Source: Telluria beijingensis (lineage in GTDB: Bacteria > Pseudomonadota > Gammaproteobacteria > Burkholderiales > Burkholderiaceae_D). From it: a DNA stretch of 64,000 nt. The stretch's first letter is position 1; each line of letters begins with the position of its first letter. The stretch lies in NCBI RefSeq assembly GCF_030770395.1, contig NZ_CP132480.1:3339792-3403791 (forward strand), given 5' to 3'. A model generated the notes under the pieces. The model had not been told where the DNA came from and ran no database searches. It was given only the letters and a program-made list of their open reading frames with translations. Position numbers and translations under genes: made by a program. Of this stretch, positions 45,823 to 54,759 are shown in pieces.

Positions 45823-45898
45823 TGGCGCGGCTGGCTGGGATCGAACCAGCGACCCTTGGCTTCGGAGGCCAATACTCTATCCACTGAGCTACAGCCGC
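45823..45898 (-). tRNA. tRNA-Arg (anticodon CCG), CCA encoded
   Basis: A complete cloverleaf can be folded: acceptor GCGGCTG with CAGCCGC, D-arm beginning GCTC, anticodon stem TTGGC/GCCAA with loop CTCCGAA giving anticodon CCG, and T-arm GCTGG TTCGATC CCAGC. Discriminator G and an encoded CCA follow. It reads CGG codons. It lies leftward between two rightward genes. Confidence 0.96.
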
Positions 45899-45920
45899 GC
45901 AGGGAAATACGGGTGTCCGA

Positions 45921-45949
45921 AGGATACAGTTTTTCCGCCTGCCCGTCCA
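45921..45949 (-). promoter_or_regulatory. Candidate promoter of tRNA-Arg
   Basis: On the minus strand TGGACG (45944-45949) and TATCCT (45921-45926) are separated by 17 bases. Transcription would begin some 15 bases upstream of the mature tRNA. Confidence 0.45.
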
Positions 45950-45981
45950 TGGGGAACTGCCGTTCTCCTCCCATATAACTA

Positions 45982-46010
45982 GTTACAATCAGAAAACTTA
46001 GGACTATAAT
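45982..46010 (+). promoter_or_regulatory. Sigma-70 promoter of the cytochrome gene
   Basis: GTTACA (45982-45987) and a perfect TATAAT (46005-46010) are separated by 17 bases. The resulting leader to ATG 46095 is about 77 bases. Confidence 0.6.
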
Positions 46011-46094
46011 CGGCCGCAACCGGAGTTTGCAATTCGGCATGAAACGGCATGCCGAGACAGGATCGCAGGTTTTTTTTATCCCCTTAAGGAAATC

Positions 46095-46694
46095 ATGAGC
46101 GACGCACATAACGAACATCAATCCCTCATCCGGACACCGAAACAGCTGGTGGTGGCCGTCACAGGGTTCTTCCTCGTGATCGTGATCGGCATCATCCTCC
46201 TGGTTTCCTTTGTCACTACCGCGCCGGTCACCGGCGCCGGCACCGATGGCCAGAGCGCCGAGGCGGTGACCAATCGCATGCGTCCCGTCGCCGAAGAAGG
46301 CTTCACGCTGGTCGATGCGAATGCCCCGCGCGTGCTGCAAGCCGGCGCCGCCGTGTATGCCGCCACCTGTGCGGCTTGCCATGACAGCGGCATGGCCGGC
46401 GCGCCGAAGACGGGCGATAACGGCAGCTGGGGTGCGCGCCTGGCGCAGGGCTACGATACGGTCCTCAAGCATGCGATCGAGGGTATCCGCGCAATGCCTG
46501 CCAAGGGCGGCAATCCCGACCTGGACGACATCGAAGTCGCACGGGCGGTGGTGTTCATGACCAACAAGAGCGGCGCCAGCTTCAAGGAGCCGGAAGTGCC
46601 CGCTCCGGCCGCCGGCAATGCGCCGGGCGACGCGGCCGCTACCGGCGAGACCCAGGCAGCCGACCAGGCCGGCGCCGAGCCGAAGGCCGGCTGA
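46095..46694 (+). CDS. Membrane-anchored c-type cytochrome (c5-like)
   Basis: This 199-residue protein has an N-terminal cytoplasmic stretch, a membrane anchor (LVVAVTGFFLVIVIGIILLVSFV) and a periplasmic haem c domain. The single haem motif is CAACH, and the axial Met is probably in GIRAMPAKGG. The C-terminal 40 residues are Ala/Pro/Glu-rich and look disordered. It likely relays electrons to or from a terminal oxidase. AAGGAA precedes the ATG. It is transcribed alone from the promoter at 45982. Confidence 0.92.
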   Translation: MSDAHNEHQSLIRTPKQLVVAVTGFFLVIVIGIILLVSFVTTAPVTGAGTDGQSAEAVTNRMRPVAEEGFTLVDANAPRVLQAGAAVYAATCAACHDSGMAGAPKTGDNGSWGARLAQGYDTVLKHAIEGIRAMPAKGGNPDLDDIEVARAVVFMTNKSGASFKEPEVPAPAAGNAPGDAAATGETQAADQAGAEPKAG

Positions 46695-46801
46695 CCGATC
46701 GCAGCGCCTGTGCCCGGGCCAGTACCGGGCACGCCCTCCCCGTCCTCGATAGCAATTTCATAATCGAAAAATGCTATATTGCCACGTTCGATAAAGGCAT
46801 C

Positions 46802-47758
46802 GTGCCTGCGGCTGGAAACGACGGGATCGGGATGGAACTGGAAGAACTGGAAACAAGGGCGCGCGCCTCACGCGATCGTTTGCTGGATGCACTGGGACTC
46901 GCCAACGGCCTGGACCTGCTCGACCGTTTCCTGAAAGACGCACCAGGGCCAGGCAGGCTCGACAGCTACAAGGTATTCACGCCCGCGGCCGGCGAACTCG
47001 TCGCCCTGGCGCGCGCCAAGGCCGGGGAGTCCGGCGCATCGGCCTTCCTGCGCGCCGCCATCCTGCATGGCCTGGCCGACAGCGCCGGCGGGGCGCGCAT
47101 GGCCCGGCTGCCGCCGCGCGTGCACCGGCAGCAGCTGGCCCAGTTCCGCCGCATCCTGGCCGCCGACGACGCCGCGGCGCCGTGGCTGCGGCTCGACCAC
47201 GACCTGTTTCACAAGGAATTCGGCATCGCCACCCTGCGCCTGTATGTCGCAGGGGCACGTCTCGTCGATCCGCGCTGCGGCGTACCGCGCTCGCTGCTCG
47301 CGCGGGGAACGCCGCTGGACTGGCTGCGCTGCGCTGCGGCCATCGCCACGATAGGCGGGTTCCGGCCGTATTTCCAGATCCACACCCACCAGTTCATGCT
47401 CGAGCATTTCAACGAAGAAGGCTCGAACGAGTGTTATCGCTGCTGCGCCGAGTTGTACGCACTGCACCCCGAGGTGCTCGGCATGTTCGGCAGCAGCTGG
47501 TTCTACGATCCGGCGCTGGCCACGGTCAGCCCGCGCCTGGCCTACCTGCGCGAGGTGCCGACCGGCGCGGGCGCGCAGCTGCTGTATGTCGCCACCGGCG
47601 GGGAAGCCAACGCCAATGCGCTGTCCAAGTCGCCGACCCGGCGCAGCCTGCACGAGGCCGGGCGCTACGTTCCCAGGAACTACATGCTCATTTGGGGGCG
47701 GCGCCGGCAACAGGCATGGGCCCGCTCTCAGCCGGCGTTTTCGCCCCAGGCTGGCTGA
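46802..47758 (+). CDS. Uncharacterised protein with HTH/Cys-rich motif
   Basis: I do not recognise this 318-residue protein. It has no signal peptide or membrane span. A striking region near residues 190-230 holds IHTHQFMLEHFNEEGSNEC, YRCCAELYALHP and GMFGSSWFYDP, suggesting a metal or active site (His194, His196, several Cys). The GTG at 46802 has AAAGG a few bases before; ATG 46832 is an alternative. Its last 71 bases overlap the convergent deacetylase gene. Its neighbours suggest an envelope or polysaccharide role, but this is weak. Confidence 0.68.
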   Translation: MPAAGNDGIGMELEELETRARASRDRLLDALGLANGLDLLDRFLKDAPGPGRLDSYKVFTPAAGELVALARAKAGESGASAFLRAAILHGLADSAGGARMARLPPRVHRQQLAQFRRILAADDAAAPWLRLDHDLFHKEFGIATLRLYVAGARLVDPRCGVPRSLLARGTPLDWLRCAAAIATIGGFRPYFQIHTHQFMLEHFNEEGSNECYRCCAELYALHPEVLGMFGSSWFYDPALATVSPRLAYLREVPTGAGAQLLYVATGGEANANALSKSPTRRSLHEAGRYVPRNYMLIWGRRRQQAWARSQPAFSPQAG

Positions 47759-48806
47759 CCGGCGCGCGCATCGCGCGGCGCAGGAAATCGGTGAAACCGC
47801 TCATCTCGGCCTCGAATTCGAGCCGGTGGATGCTCTCGCCATCCAGGAAACGCGGCAGGTAGGCGGCATGGGGCGGCGCAGTGTCGGCGATCAGCCCCGG
47901 CACACACGTGGTTGCCGAGACGATGCCCAGATCGCTCAGCACGCCCGCTGCGGCATCGTCGAACGACCCGCTCGGGTAGCAGTAGTGCCGGGGCCTGGGC
48001 AAGCCAAGGGCCACGATGGCCGCCTCGCACAGCGCGAGGTCGGTACGAAACTGCTCGGGCGCGCCGCGCGGATAATAGTGTGCGTGGCCATGCAGTTCGA
48101 TCGCGCACCCCGTGCCGGCCGCGGCCCGTACTTCATCGGCCGTCATGTAGTCGAAACGGCGGCTGTCGAGCGCCAGCGCAGCGCGGTCCACGCCGATACA
48201 GGCGCCCAGCCGCTCGAGCGCGTTGCAGACCGCCTGGCGATCCTGCGCCGACGGTCCCAGTGCGGCAACGACCGCCCGCGCCAGTGCTTCACGAACGGCG
48301 GGCTGCGCGAGATCATGTTCGCCGTCGACGTCGGGGCCGATGCCGCGCACGGTCACGACCTGGCGTGGCGCTTTCCACAGCAGATAGCGCGTCGCAACAT
48401 TAAGCACCGGCCACCCTTCGAGGAAGTGCTGGGTGCACAGGTAGAGCGTGGAGGGAATGCCGCGCTCCGCGAGCACCGGCAGCAGTTCGCGGCCGGTCGA
48501 GTACCAGCCGTCGTCGAAGGTGATCACGGTGTCCAGCCTGCCGCGGCTGGCGCTGGGCATGCGCACGGCATCGTCGAGCGACACGAAGTTGAATCCCTTG
48601 CGCTGCAGCCACGCGATACGTTGGCGGAACGTGTCAGTGGAGCAAAACAATTTCGGGTTATAACCGAGCTCATCGCCGATACAGCCGCCGTGATAGCAGA
48701 GGATCCGCAAGCGCCGGCTGGTCAGCAGGCGCGCCAGGGCGAACAGGCCGAGCGCTTTCGCGAAAAACAGGACGACGATCTTGGGTCGAAGGTGAGAAAG
48801 CGGCAT
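47688..48806 (-). CDS. Polysaccharide deacetylase family protein
   Basis: This is a third NodB-type deacetylase, 372 residues. Motif 1 is VITFDDGWYSTGREL, motif 2 is IELHGHAHYYPRGA and motif 3 is HYCYPSGSFDD. A hydrophobic N-terminus (KIVVLFFAKALGLFALARLL) may anchor it to the membrane. ATG 48806 is chosen over an upstream GTG at 48836. It probably deacetylates a cell-surface polysaccharide. A good -10 (TATAAT) lies about 105 bases upstream. Confidence 0.88.
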   Translation of the reverse strand: MPLSHLRPKIVVLFFAKALGLFALARLLTSRRLRILCYHGGCIGDELGYNPKLFCSTDTFRQRIAWLQRKGFNFVSLDDAVRMPSASRGRLDTVITFDDGWYSTGRELLPVLAERGIPSTLYLCTQHFLEGWPVLNVATRYLLWKAPRQVVTVRGIGPDVDGEHDLAQPAVREALARAVVAALGPSAQDRQAVCNALERLGACIGVDRAALALDSRRFDYMTADEVRAAAGTGCAIELHGHAHYYPRGAPEQFRTDLALCEAAIVALGLPRPRHYCYPSGSFDDAAAGVLSDLGIVSATTCVPGLIADTAPPHAAYLPRFLDGESIHRLEFEAEMSGFTDFLRRAMRAPVSQPGAKTPAESGPMPVAGAAPK

Positions 48807-48911
48807 GGTAGCTCGACAGGTTGGCATTGCTTGCACTGGTGACAGTGTGCTCGGCTTGTCCCGCGCGAGGCGCGCAGAACGAATCGCAACGCAATTCTTT
48901 CAAATTTTACA

Positions 48912-48917
48912 ATTATA
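48912..48917 (-). promoter_or_regulatory. Candidate -10 element of the deacetylase gene
   Basis: A perfect TATAAT on the minus strand lies about 105 bases before ATG 48806, with a poor -35. It sits in the gap between the acyltransferase stop and the deacetylase start. Confidence 0.35.
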
Positions 48918-48980
48918 GGATAAATGCCGTTCCAGGCGTAGCCGCGAACGTGCACCTGCGCGCTGCGTTGCGACAAAGGA

Positions 48981-50012
48981 TCAAGAGATGGAATGGGGCC
49001 GGACGTCGTTCGACGCCACGCCGGCTACCGCAGGCGTACCGGATTCGGCGGCCCAGCCGCTGTTCAGCCAGGAGCGTAACGGCCGTTCGACCAGATGAAA
49101 CGCCACCAGGCCGCTCAGCAAGGCGACGGCGACGCCCAGCGCGGGCGCTAGGTCGATATCGCGGCAGAGCTGATACATCGGCTGCTGCCACAGATAGATC
49201 GAGAATGAATACTGGCCCAGCTTGCGCAGCCAGGACCATTCGAACACGGACCGGAGCCATGCGGGCGCCGCGTGCATCGTATTGATCGCGAGTGCGAAGG
49301 CGACCCCGGAAACGACGATGCGTACACTGGCGGGAACGCTCCACCAGTGCGCGGCAATGCCGAGCAATAGCGCGACCGGGGCGATCCATGCTGCGGCGCC
49401 CCGCAGGCCGCCATTGCCGGATGCCAGCAGGACCAGGCCCGCCATGAAGATACCGAATGATGCCTGCTCGGTGCGCAGGCTGGCGCCCGGCGCCTGTGCG
49501 CCTGGAACGAAGGCATAGATCGCGATGGCCAGCAGGATGACGCACACGATGAGCGCAATGGCCCTGGTGGCGGCCGTGCCACGCCAGCGGCACCAGCAGG
49601 CTGCGAGCGCGAGGACGACATAGGCATGTTCTTCCACGCTCAGCGACCAGATATGCCCGAACGGCATTGTCCAGTTACCGGTGACGAAATAATTGTTCGT
49701 AAACGTCAACGCCGGAAGCAATTCCCCCAGGACGATCTGCTGTCCGGTCAGGAAGAAAAAGCCGGTAATGAGCGCCAGGTAGACCGCAATCGACGGCATC
49801 ACGCGCGAAATGCGGCGTCGATAAAACACCCCGATGTGCATGCCCTTGACGAACAGGGCCCAGGTCATCAGATAGCCCGACAGGGCGAAAAACAATGCCA
49901 CGCCAACGATGCCGAAATTGATCCCGTCGACCGGAAAGAAGTGCCCTACCAGCAATAGCAAGATCGCCAGTCCACGCCATCCATCCAAGTAAGGGATATA
50001 GTGAGTCGTCAT
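48981..50012 (-). CDS. Acyltransferase family 3 protein
   Basis: This is a second OafA-type membrane acyltransferase (343 residues). It begins HYIPYLDGWRGLAILLLLVGHFF with FFALSGYLMTW, both diagnostic, and continues YRRRISRVMPSIAVYLALI and WSLSVEEHAYVVLAL. About ten membrane spans are expected. AGGAG lies upstream of the ATG with a rather long spacer. It probably O-acylates a surface glycan. It is read in the same direction as the deacetylase, 174 bases apart. Confidence 0.9.
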   Translation of the reverse strand: MTTHYIPYLDGWRGLAILLLLVGHFFPVDGINFGIVGVALFFALSGYLMTWALFVKGMHIGVFYRRRISRVMPSIAVYLALITGFFFLTGQQIVLGELLPALTFTNNYFVTGNWTMPFGHIWSLSVEEHAYVVLALAACWCRWRGTAATRAIALIVCVILLAIAIYAFVPGAQAPGASLRTEQASFGIFMAGLVLLASGNGGLRGAAAWIAPVALLLGIAAHWWSVPASVRIVVSGVAFALAINTMHAAPAWLRSVFEWSWLRKLGQYSFSIYLWQQPMYQLCRDIDLAPALGVAVALLSGLVAFHLVERPLRSWLNSGWAAESGTPAVAGVASNDVRPHSIS

Positions 50013-50100
50013 TCGCGCGGTAACTCCTGTAAGACGAAAAGCTTAGCCCTTTCTGATGTCAATTCCGTGAAATGGGCAACAGGCGCGGATTCCAGCCATC

Positions 50101-50127
50101 ATGCAGCCGGGAGAATCCAGGCTGCAT
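50101..50127. repeat. Perfect hairpin between acyltransferase and peptidase genes
   Basis: ATGCAGCC (50101-50108) pairs with GGCTGCAT (50120-50127) around an 11-base loop. There is no T-run on either side, so it is not a typical terminator. It lies beside the terminator at 50140. Confidence 0.45.
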
Positions 50128-50139
50128 GGCGACGCAATG

Positions 50140-50174
50140 AAAAAAGTGCCGGCTAACAATTACTCGCCGGCACT
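50140..50174 (-). terminator. Rho-independent terminator of the M13 peptidase gene
   Basis: On the minus strand AGTGCCGGC pairs with GCCGGCACT across a 12-base loop, followed by a T-run of six. It lies 36 bases past the peptidase stop. Confidence 0.85.
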
Positions 50175-50210
50175 TCATTTACCAGGTTGAATTGTTGGTA
50201 AGGAGATACT

Positions 50211-52280
50211 TTACCAGATGATTACACGATCTTTTGGCGCAAGATACATTTTATCACCAGTCTTGACCCCGAAGGCCTCATAGAAACCAGGCTGGTTCTT
50301 CAGCGTACCGTTGGCACGGTACTGCGCCGGCGAATGCGGATCGGTCTTGATCTGGGCGATCTGCGCCGGCTCGCGCATCTTGGTGCGCCACACCTGGCCC
50401 CAACCCATGTAGAAACGCTGGTCGCCCGTGAGGCCGTCGATTACCGGCGCCGGCTTGCCCTTCAACGAGATCTTGTAGGCTTTATAGGCGATCGCCAGGC
50501 CCGAGTTGTCGCCGATGTTCTCGCCCAGCGTCAGTTCGCCGTTGACGTTATAGCCTTCCAGCGGGCTGAAGGCGGCGTACTGCGCGATCAGCGCCTTGGT
50601 CTTCTCGCCGAAGCGCTTGCCGTCTTCCTCGGTCCACCAGTTGCGCATATTGCCGTCGCCGTCGTACTGCGAACCCTGGTCGTCGAAGCCATGGCTGATC
50701 TCGTGGCCGATCACGGCGCCGATGCCGCCGTAGTTGACCGCGTCGTCGGCGTTGGCGTCGAAGAACGGCGGCTGCAGGATGGCGGCCGGGAACACGATCT
50801 CGTTCAGTTCCGGGTTGTAGTAGGCGTTGACGGTCTGCGGCGTCATGCCCCACTCGTCGCGGTCGATCGGCTTGCCCAGCTTGTTCAGTTCGCGGTTGTA
50901 TTCCACTTCGCGCGAACGCATCACGTTGCCCACCAGGTCGTCGCGGTTCACGGTCAGGGCCGAGTAGTCTTTCCACTTGTTCGGATAACCGATCTTCGGC
51001 GTGAACTTGGCCAGCTTGGCCTGCGCTTCCTTCTTGGTCGCGGGGCTCATCCAGTCCAGGGTATCGATCGAGTCTTTATAAGCGGCCAGCAGGTTGTTGA
51101 CCAGGACTTCCATATGCGCCTTGCGCTCGGCCGGGAAGTGCTTGGCCACGTACAGCTTGCCCACCGCGTCGCCCAGGCTCGATTCCAGCGTCGAAACGCC
51201 CCGCTTCCAGCGCGGTTCCAGTTGCGGGATGCCGGCCAGGGTGGTGCCGTTGAAGGCGAAGCGCTGGTCGACGAAGGCCTTCGACAGGTAGTTGGCGTAG
51301 CCGTTCACGGTCTGGAACTGCAGATAGGCTTTCCAGGTTTCCAGCGGAATTCGGTTGAGAACGTCAGCGAAGCCCTTCAGGTAGGTCGGCTGGCTGACGA
51401 TCAGGTAGTCGGCCTTGCCCTGCAGGCCGGATGCCTTCAGCCACTGCTGCCAGTCGTAGCCCGGCGCCATCGCGGCCAGCTTGTCCAGCTCGACCTTGTT
51501 ATAGGTCTTGATCGGGTCACGGTTCTCGACCTTGGTCCACTGCACCTTAGCCAGCTCGGTTTCCAGCGCGACGATGGCTTTCGCATCGGCCGCGGCATTT
51601 TTGCCGCCGGCCAGCGCCAGCATCTTCTCGATGTGCTGCTGGTACTTGGCGCGCGTGTCGGCCAGCTTGGCGTCGTCGGTTTTCAGGTAGTAGTCGCGGT
51701 CGGGCATGCCTAGGCCGGCCTGGTACAGGTCGGCCACATACCTGGTCGAATCCTTGGCGTCCTGGTGGATGTAGAACACGAACGGAACGTTGACGCCGAT
51801 GCGGCCCAGGTGGGCGAACATGGCGGGCAGTTCGCCCTTGCTCTTGACGGCAGCGATCTTGCCCAGTTCACCAGCGAGCGGCTTGGCGCCCAGCTGCTCC
51901 AGGCGCGCTTCGTCCATGTAGCTGGCGTAGAAGTCGCCGATCTTGCGCGCCTCGGTGCCGTTGGCCGCGGTGCGTTCCATGGCGGCCTTCTCGATGATCG
52001 CGCGCAGCTGCGGCAGGGTGTCGTCGCGCAGCTGGTGGAAGGCGCCCCAGGTCGACTTGTCGGCCGGGATCTCGACCGTCTTGAGCCACTTGCCGTTGAG
52101 GTGTTCGAAGAAATCGTCCTGCGCGCGCACGCCCGCATCGATGTATTGGGTGGCGATGCCGGACGACGCGACGCTGGCCTTGGCGGCGGTAGCGGCGGTG
52201 GCAGGGGCGGCGCCGGATTCGGCATGCGCGAAGGAAGCCACCAGCACGAGTGCGGCGGCGCTGAACAGATGTCGTTTCAT
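50211..52280 (-). CDS. M13 family zinc metallopeptidase (first copy)
   Basis: This neprilysin/PepO-like zinc endopeptidase (689 residues) is probably periplasmic. A signal peptide ends at SFAHA. The zinc site HEISH is at residues 526-530 (GAVIGHEISHGFD), and the third ligand Glu is in GELTLGENIGDNSG. The NAYY motif (TVNAYYNPELNE) upstream binds substrate backbone. The C-terminus ends RVIIW as in the family. A purine tract AGAGAGAGA precedes the ATG. It is a tandem paralogue of the next gene upstream. Confidence 0.95.
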   Translation of the reverse strand: MKRHLFSAAALVLVASFAHAESGAAPATAATAAKASVASSGIATQYIDAGVRAQDDFFEHLNGKWLKTVEIPADKSTWGAFHQLRDDTLPQLRAIIEKAAMERTAANGTEARKIGDFYASYMDEARLEQLGAKPLAGELGKIAAVKSKGELPAMFAHLGRIGVNVPFVFYIHQDAKDSTRYVADLYQAGLGMPDRDYYLKTDDAKLADTRAKYQQHIEKMLALAGGKNAAADAKAIVALETELAKVQWTKVENRDPIKTYNKVELDKLAAMAPGYDWQQWLKASGLQGKADYLIVSQPTYLKGFADVLNRIPLETWKAYLQFQTVNGYANYLSKAFVDQRFAFNGTTLAGIPQLEPRWKRGVSTLESSLGDAVGKLYVAKHFPAERKAHMEVLVNNLLAAYKDSIDTLDWMSPATKKEAQAKLAKFTPKIGYPNKWKDYSALTVNRDDLVGNVMRSREVEYNRELNKLGKPIDRDEWGMTPQTVNAYYNPELNEIVFPAAILQPPFFDANADDAVNYGGIGAVIGHEISHGFDDQGSQYDGDGNMRNWWTEEDGKRFGEKTKALIAQYAAFSPLEGYNVNGELTLGENIGDNSGLAIAYKAYKISLKGKPAPVIDGLTGDQRFYMGWGQVWRTKMREPAQIAQIKTDPHSPAQYRANGTLKNQPGFYEAFGVKTGDKMYLAPKDRVIIW

Positions 52281-52312
52281 GGATCTCTCTCTCTTTGTTG
52301 TGAGTGCAATGC

Positions 52313-52343
52313 AAAACGGGCCGGCGCTCGTGACGCCGGCCCG
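52313..52343 (-). terminator. Rho-independent terminator between the two M13 genes
   Basis: A perfect 10-base stem (CGGGCCGGCG/CGCCGGCCCG) with a 7-base loop is followed on the minus strand by TTTTGC. It should end at least part of the transcription of the upstream M13 gene. Confidence 0.7.
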
Positions 52344-52357
52344 CTCCTGGAACCAGA

Positions 52358-54442
52358 TTACCAGATGATGACGCGTTCCTCTGGCGGCAGGTACATCTTG
52401 TCGCCCGGTTTCACGTCGAAGGCCTTGTAGAACTCCGCCATATTGCGCACCGTGCCGTTGGCGCGGAACTGGCCCGGCGAGTGCGGGTCGGTCTTGACCT
52501 GGTTGATCTGCTGCGCTTCGCGCATCTTCGAGCGCCACACCTGGCCCCAGCCCATGAAGAAGCGCTGGTCGCCGGTCAGGCCGTCGATCACCGGGGCCGG
52601 CTTGCCGTTCAGCGACAGCTGATAGGCCTTGTAGCCGATCGCCAGGCCGGCGTTGTCGCCGATGTTCTCGCCCAGGGTCAGCTCGCCGTTGACGCTATAG
52701 CCAGGCAGCGGGCTGTAGCCGTTGAACTGGGCCACCAGCTTGTCGGTGCGGGCCTTGAACGCGGCCTTGTCCTCGGCGGTCCACCAGTTGCGCAGGTTGC
52801 CGTCGCCGTCCGACTGGCTGCCCTTGTCGTCGAAGCCGTGGCCGATCTCGTGGCCGATCACGGCGCCGATCGCGCCATAGTTGACGGCGTCGTCGGCGCG
52901 CATGTCGAAGAACGGCGGCTGCAGGATCGCGGCCGGGAACACGATCTCGTTCATCGTGCTGCGGTAATACGCGTTCACGGTCTGCGGCGTCATGCCCCAC
53001 TCGGTGTGGTCGATCGGCTTACCCAGTTTGCCGATATTGCGTTCGTACTCGAAGGTCGAGGCGCGCATCGCGTTGCCGACCAGGTCGTCGCGCTTGATGG
53101 CCAGGCGCGCATAGTCGCGCCACTTGTCCGGATAGCCGATCTTCGGCGTGAACTTGGCCAGCTTGGCGCGCGCTTCCTTCTTGGTCGCGGGGCTCATCCA
53201 CTCCAGGTTGTCGATCGACTGGCCGTAGGCGGTGATGAGGTTCTTCACCAGCTCTTCCATGCGCGCTTTGCGCTCGGCCGGGAAGTGCTCTTTCACGTAC
53301 AGCTTGCCGAGCGCCTCGCCCAGCGCGCCTTCGACGGTCGCCACGCCCTTCTTCCACTCCGGACGCTGCTCGGCCACGCCGGTCAGCGCGGTGCCGTAGA
53401 AGGCGAAGTCCGCGTCGACAAAGGCCTTCGACAGGTAAGGCGCGTATTCGCGCAGCAGTTGCCATTCGAAGTAGGACTTGATGGTCGCCAGGTCGGTTTT
53501 CGCCAGCAGTTCGTTGAAGCCGGTGAAGTAGCTCGGCTGGTTGACGATGATGTAGTCGAGCTTGTTGCCCACGCCGGCGGCGGCGAAGGCCGCCTTCCAG
53601 TCGTAGCCCGGCGCCAGCTTGGCCAGCTCCGCCACGCTCATCTTGTTGTAGCGCTTGACCGGGTCGCGGTTCTCGACCTTGGTCCACTGCACCTTGGCCA
53701 ATTCGGTCTCGAAGTCGACGATGGCCTTGGCCTGGGCCGCGGCGTTCTTTTCGCCGGCGAGCAGGAGGGTCTTCTCGACGTGCTGCTGGTATTTGGCGCG
53801 GATCTCCGCCAGCTTGGCGTCGTCCTGCTTCAGGTAGTAGTCGCGGTCGGGGAGCCCCAAGCCGCTCTGGCTGATATAGGTGGCGTACCTGGTCGACTCG
53901 CGCATGTCCTGGCCGACGTAGATGCCGTACGGGCTCGAGACGCCGATCTTCGCCAGGTGGGCGGACAGGGCCGGGATGCCCTTCTTGTCCTTCAGTGCGC
54001 GGATGCGCGACAGCTCGCCGGTGAGCGGCTTGTAGCCCAGGCTTTCACGGTGCTCGGCGTCCATGAAGCTGGCGTACAGGTCGCCGATCTTGCGGGTCTC
54101 GCTGCCCGCCTTGGCGCTGGTGTCCTTCTGCGCCGCCTCGATGATGGCCAGCAGTTGCGGGGTGGTGTCCTCGCGCAGCTTCATGAACGTGCCCCAGCTC
54201 GAGCGGTCGCTCGGGATCTCGGTCTCCTTCAGCCATTTGCCGTTCAGGTGGGTGAAGAAGTCGTCCTGCGGACGCACGCCGGTGTCGATGTATTGGGTGT
54301 CGATGCCCGAGACGACGCCGGCCGGGGCGCTCGCGGTGGCCGCGGTGGCCGGTGCGGTGTCGGCGGATGCGGCGGCGATGGCCGGCATGGCGAAGGCCGC
54401 CATCAGGGACAGGGTCAGGGTGCTCAGAAGGTGTCGCTTCAC
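52358..54442 (-). CDS. M13 family zinc metallopeptidase (second copy)
   Basis: This is a tandem paralogue of the gene at 50211, 694 residues, probably exported (signal MKRHLLSTLTLSLMAAFAMPAIA). The zinc site is HEIGH at residues 531-535, the NAYY motif is TVNAYYRSTMNE, and the GENIGDNAG Glu ligand is present. The GTG at 54442 has AAGGAA upstream, and its N-terminus closely matches that of the other copy. Both ends (GDKMYL, RVIIW) are shared. Substrates are likely peptides in the periplasm. Confidence 0.95.
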   Translation of the reverse strand: MKRHLLSTLTLSLMAAFAMPAIAAASADTAPATAATASAPAGVVSGIDTQYIDTGVRPQDDFFTHLNGKWLKETEIPSDRSSWGTFMKLREDTTPQLLAIIEAAQKDTSAKAGSETRKIGDLYASFMDAEHRESLGYKPLTGELSRIRALKDKKGIPALSAHLAKIGVSSPYGIYVGQDMRESTRYATYISQSGLGLPDRDYYLKQDDAKLAEIRAKYQQHVEKTLLLAGEKNAAAQAKAIVDFETELAKVQWTKVENRDPVKRYNKMSVAELAKLAPGYDWKAAFAAAGVGNKLDYIIVNQPSYFTGFNELLAKTDLATIKSYFEWQLLREYAPYLSKAFVDADFAFYGTALTGVAEQRPEWKKGVATVEGALGEALGKLYVKEHFPAERKARMEELVKNLITAYGQSIDNLEWMSPATKKEARAKLAKFTPKIGYPDKWRDYARLAIKRDDLVGNAMRASTFEYERNIGKLGKPIDHTEWGMTPQTVNAYYRSTMNEIVFPAAILQPPFFDMRADDAVNYGAIGAVIGHEIGHGFDDKGSQSDGDGNLRNWWTAEDKAAFKARTDKLVAQFNGYSPLPGYSVNGELTLGENIGDNAGLAIGYKAYQLSLNGKPAPVIDGLTGDQRFFMGWGQVWRSKMREAQQINQVKTDPHSPGQFRANGTVRNMAEFYKAFDVKPGDKMYLPPEERVIIW

Positions 54443-54731
54443 GGGGAAATTCCTTACTTGCGGAGTGTGATGGCAGGGATTATTCGAGTCCGACCGGATG
54501 CGCCTGCTACGCTCCGGCAAAAGAACATTCTAGCGGGAAGGCAAACGACCTCGCCTGAAGAGCAAAGATTTTTACTTTTCGATACACGGCACACATGTGT
54601 TTTCGCGTATGCATGTGTTGGAAGATGACAACAAGGTGACAAGTGCGCTGCGTGCCCGGCAACGTGGAATGTACAATCTGCGCGGAGGCAGCTTGCGAGA
54701 CCGCGGGGTGTTCGAAGGTGGGGCCAGGAAG

Positions 54732-54759
54732 AAAAAAGCCCGCGGTGGAGGCCGCGGGC
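54732..54759 (-). terminator. Orphan rho-independent terminator, possible attenuator or sRNA end
   Basis: On the minus strand GCCCGCGG pairs with CCGCGGGC around a 6-base loop and is followed by TTTTTTC. No minus-strand gene lies upstream, and the M13 gene starts 290 bases further on. It may end a small RNA or a regulated leader of the M13 unit. Confidence 0.7.

Noticed and set aside
45427..45898. Genomic island integrated at tRNA-Arg
   Set aside because: No integrase, no duplicated tRNA 3' end and no direct repeats are visible on either side.
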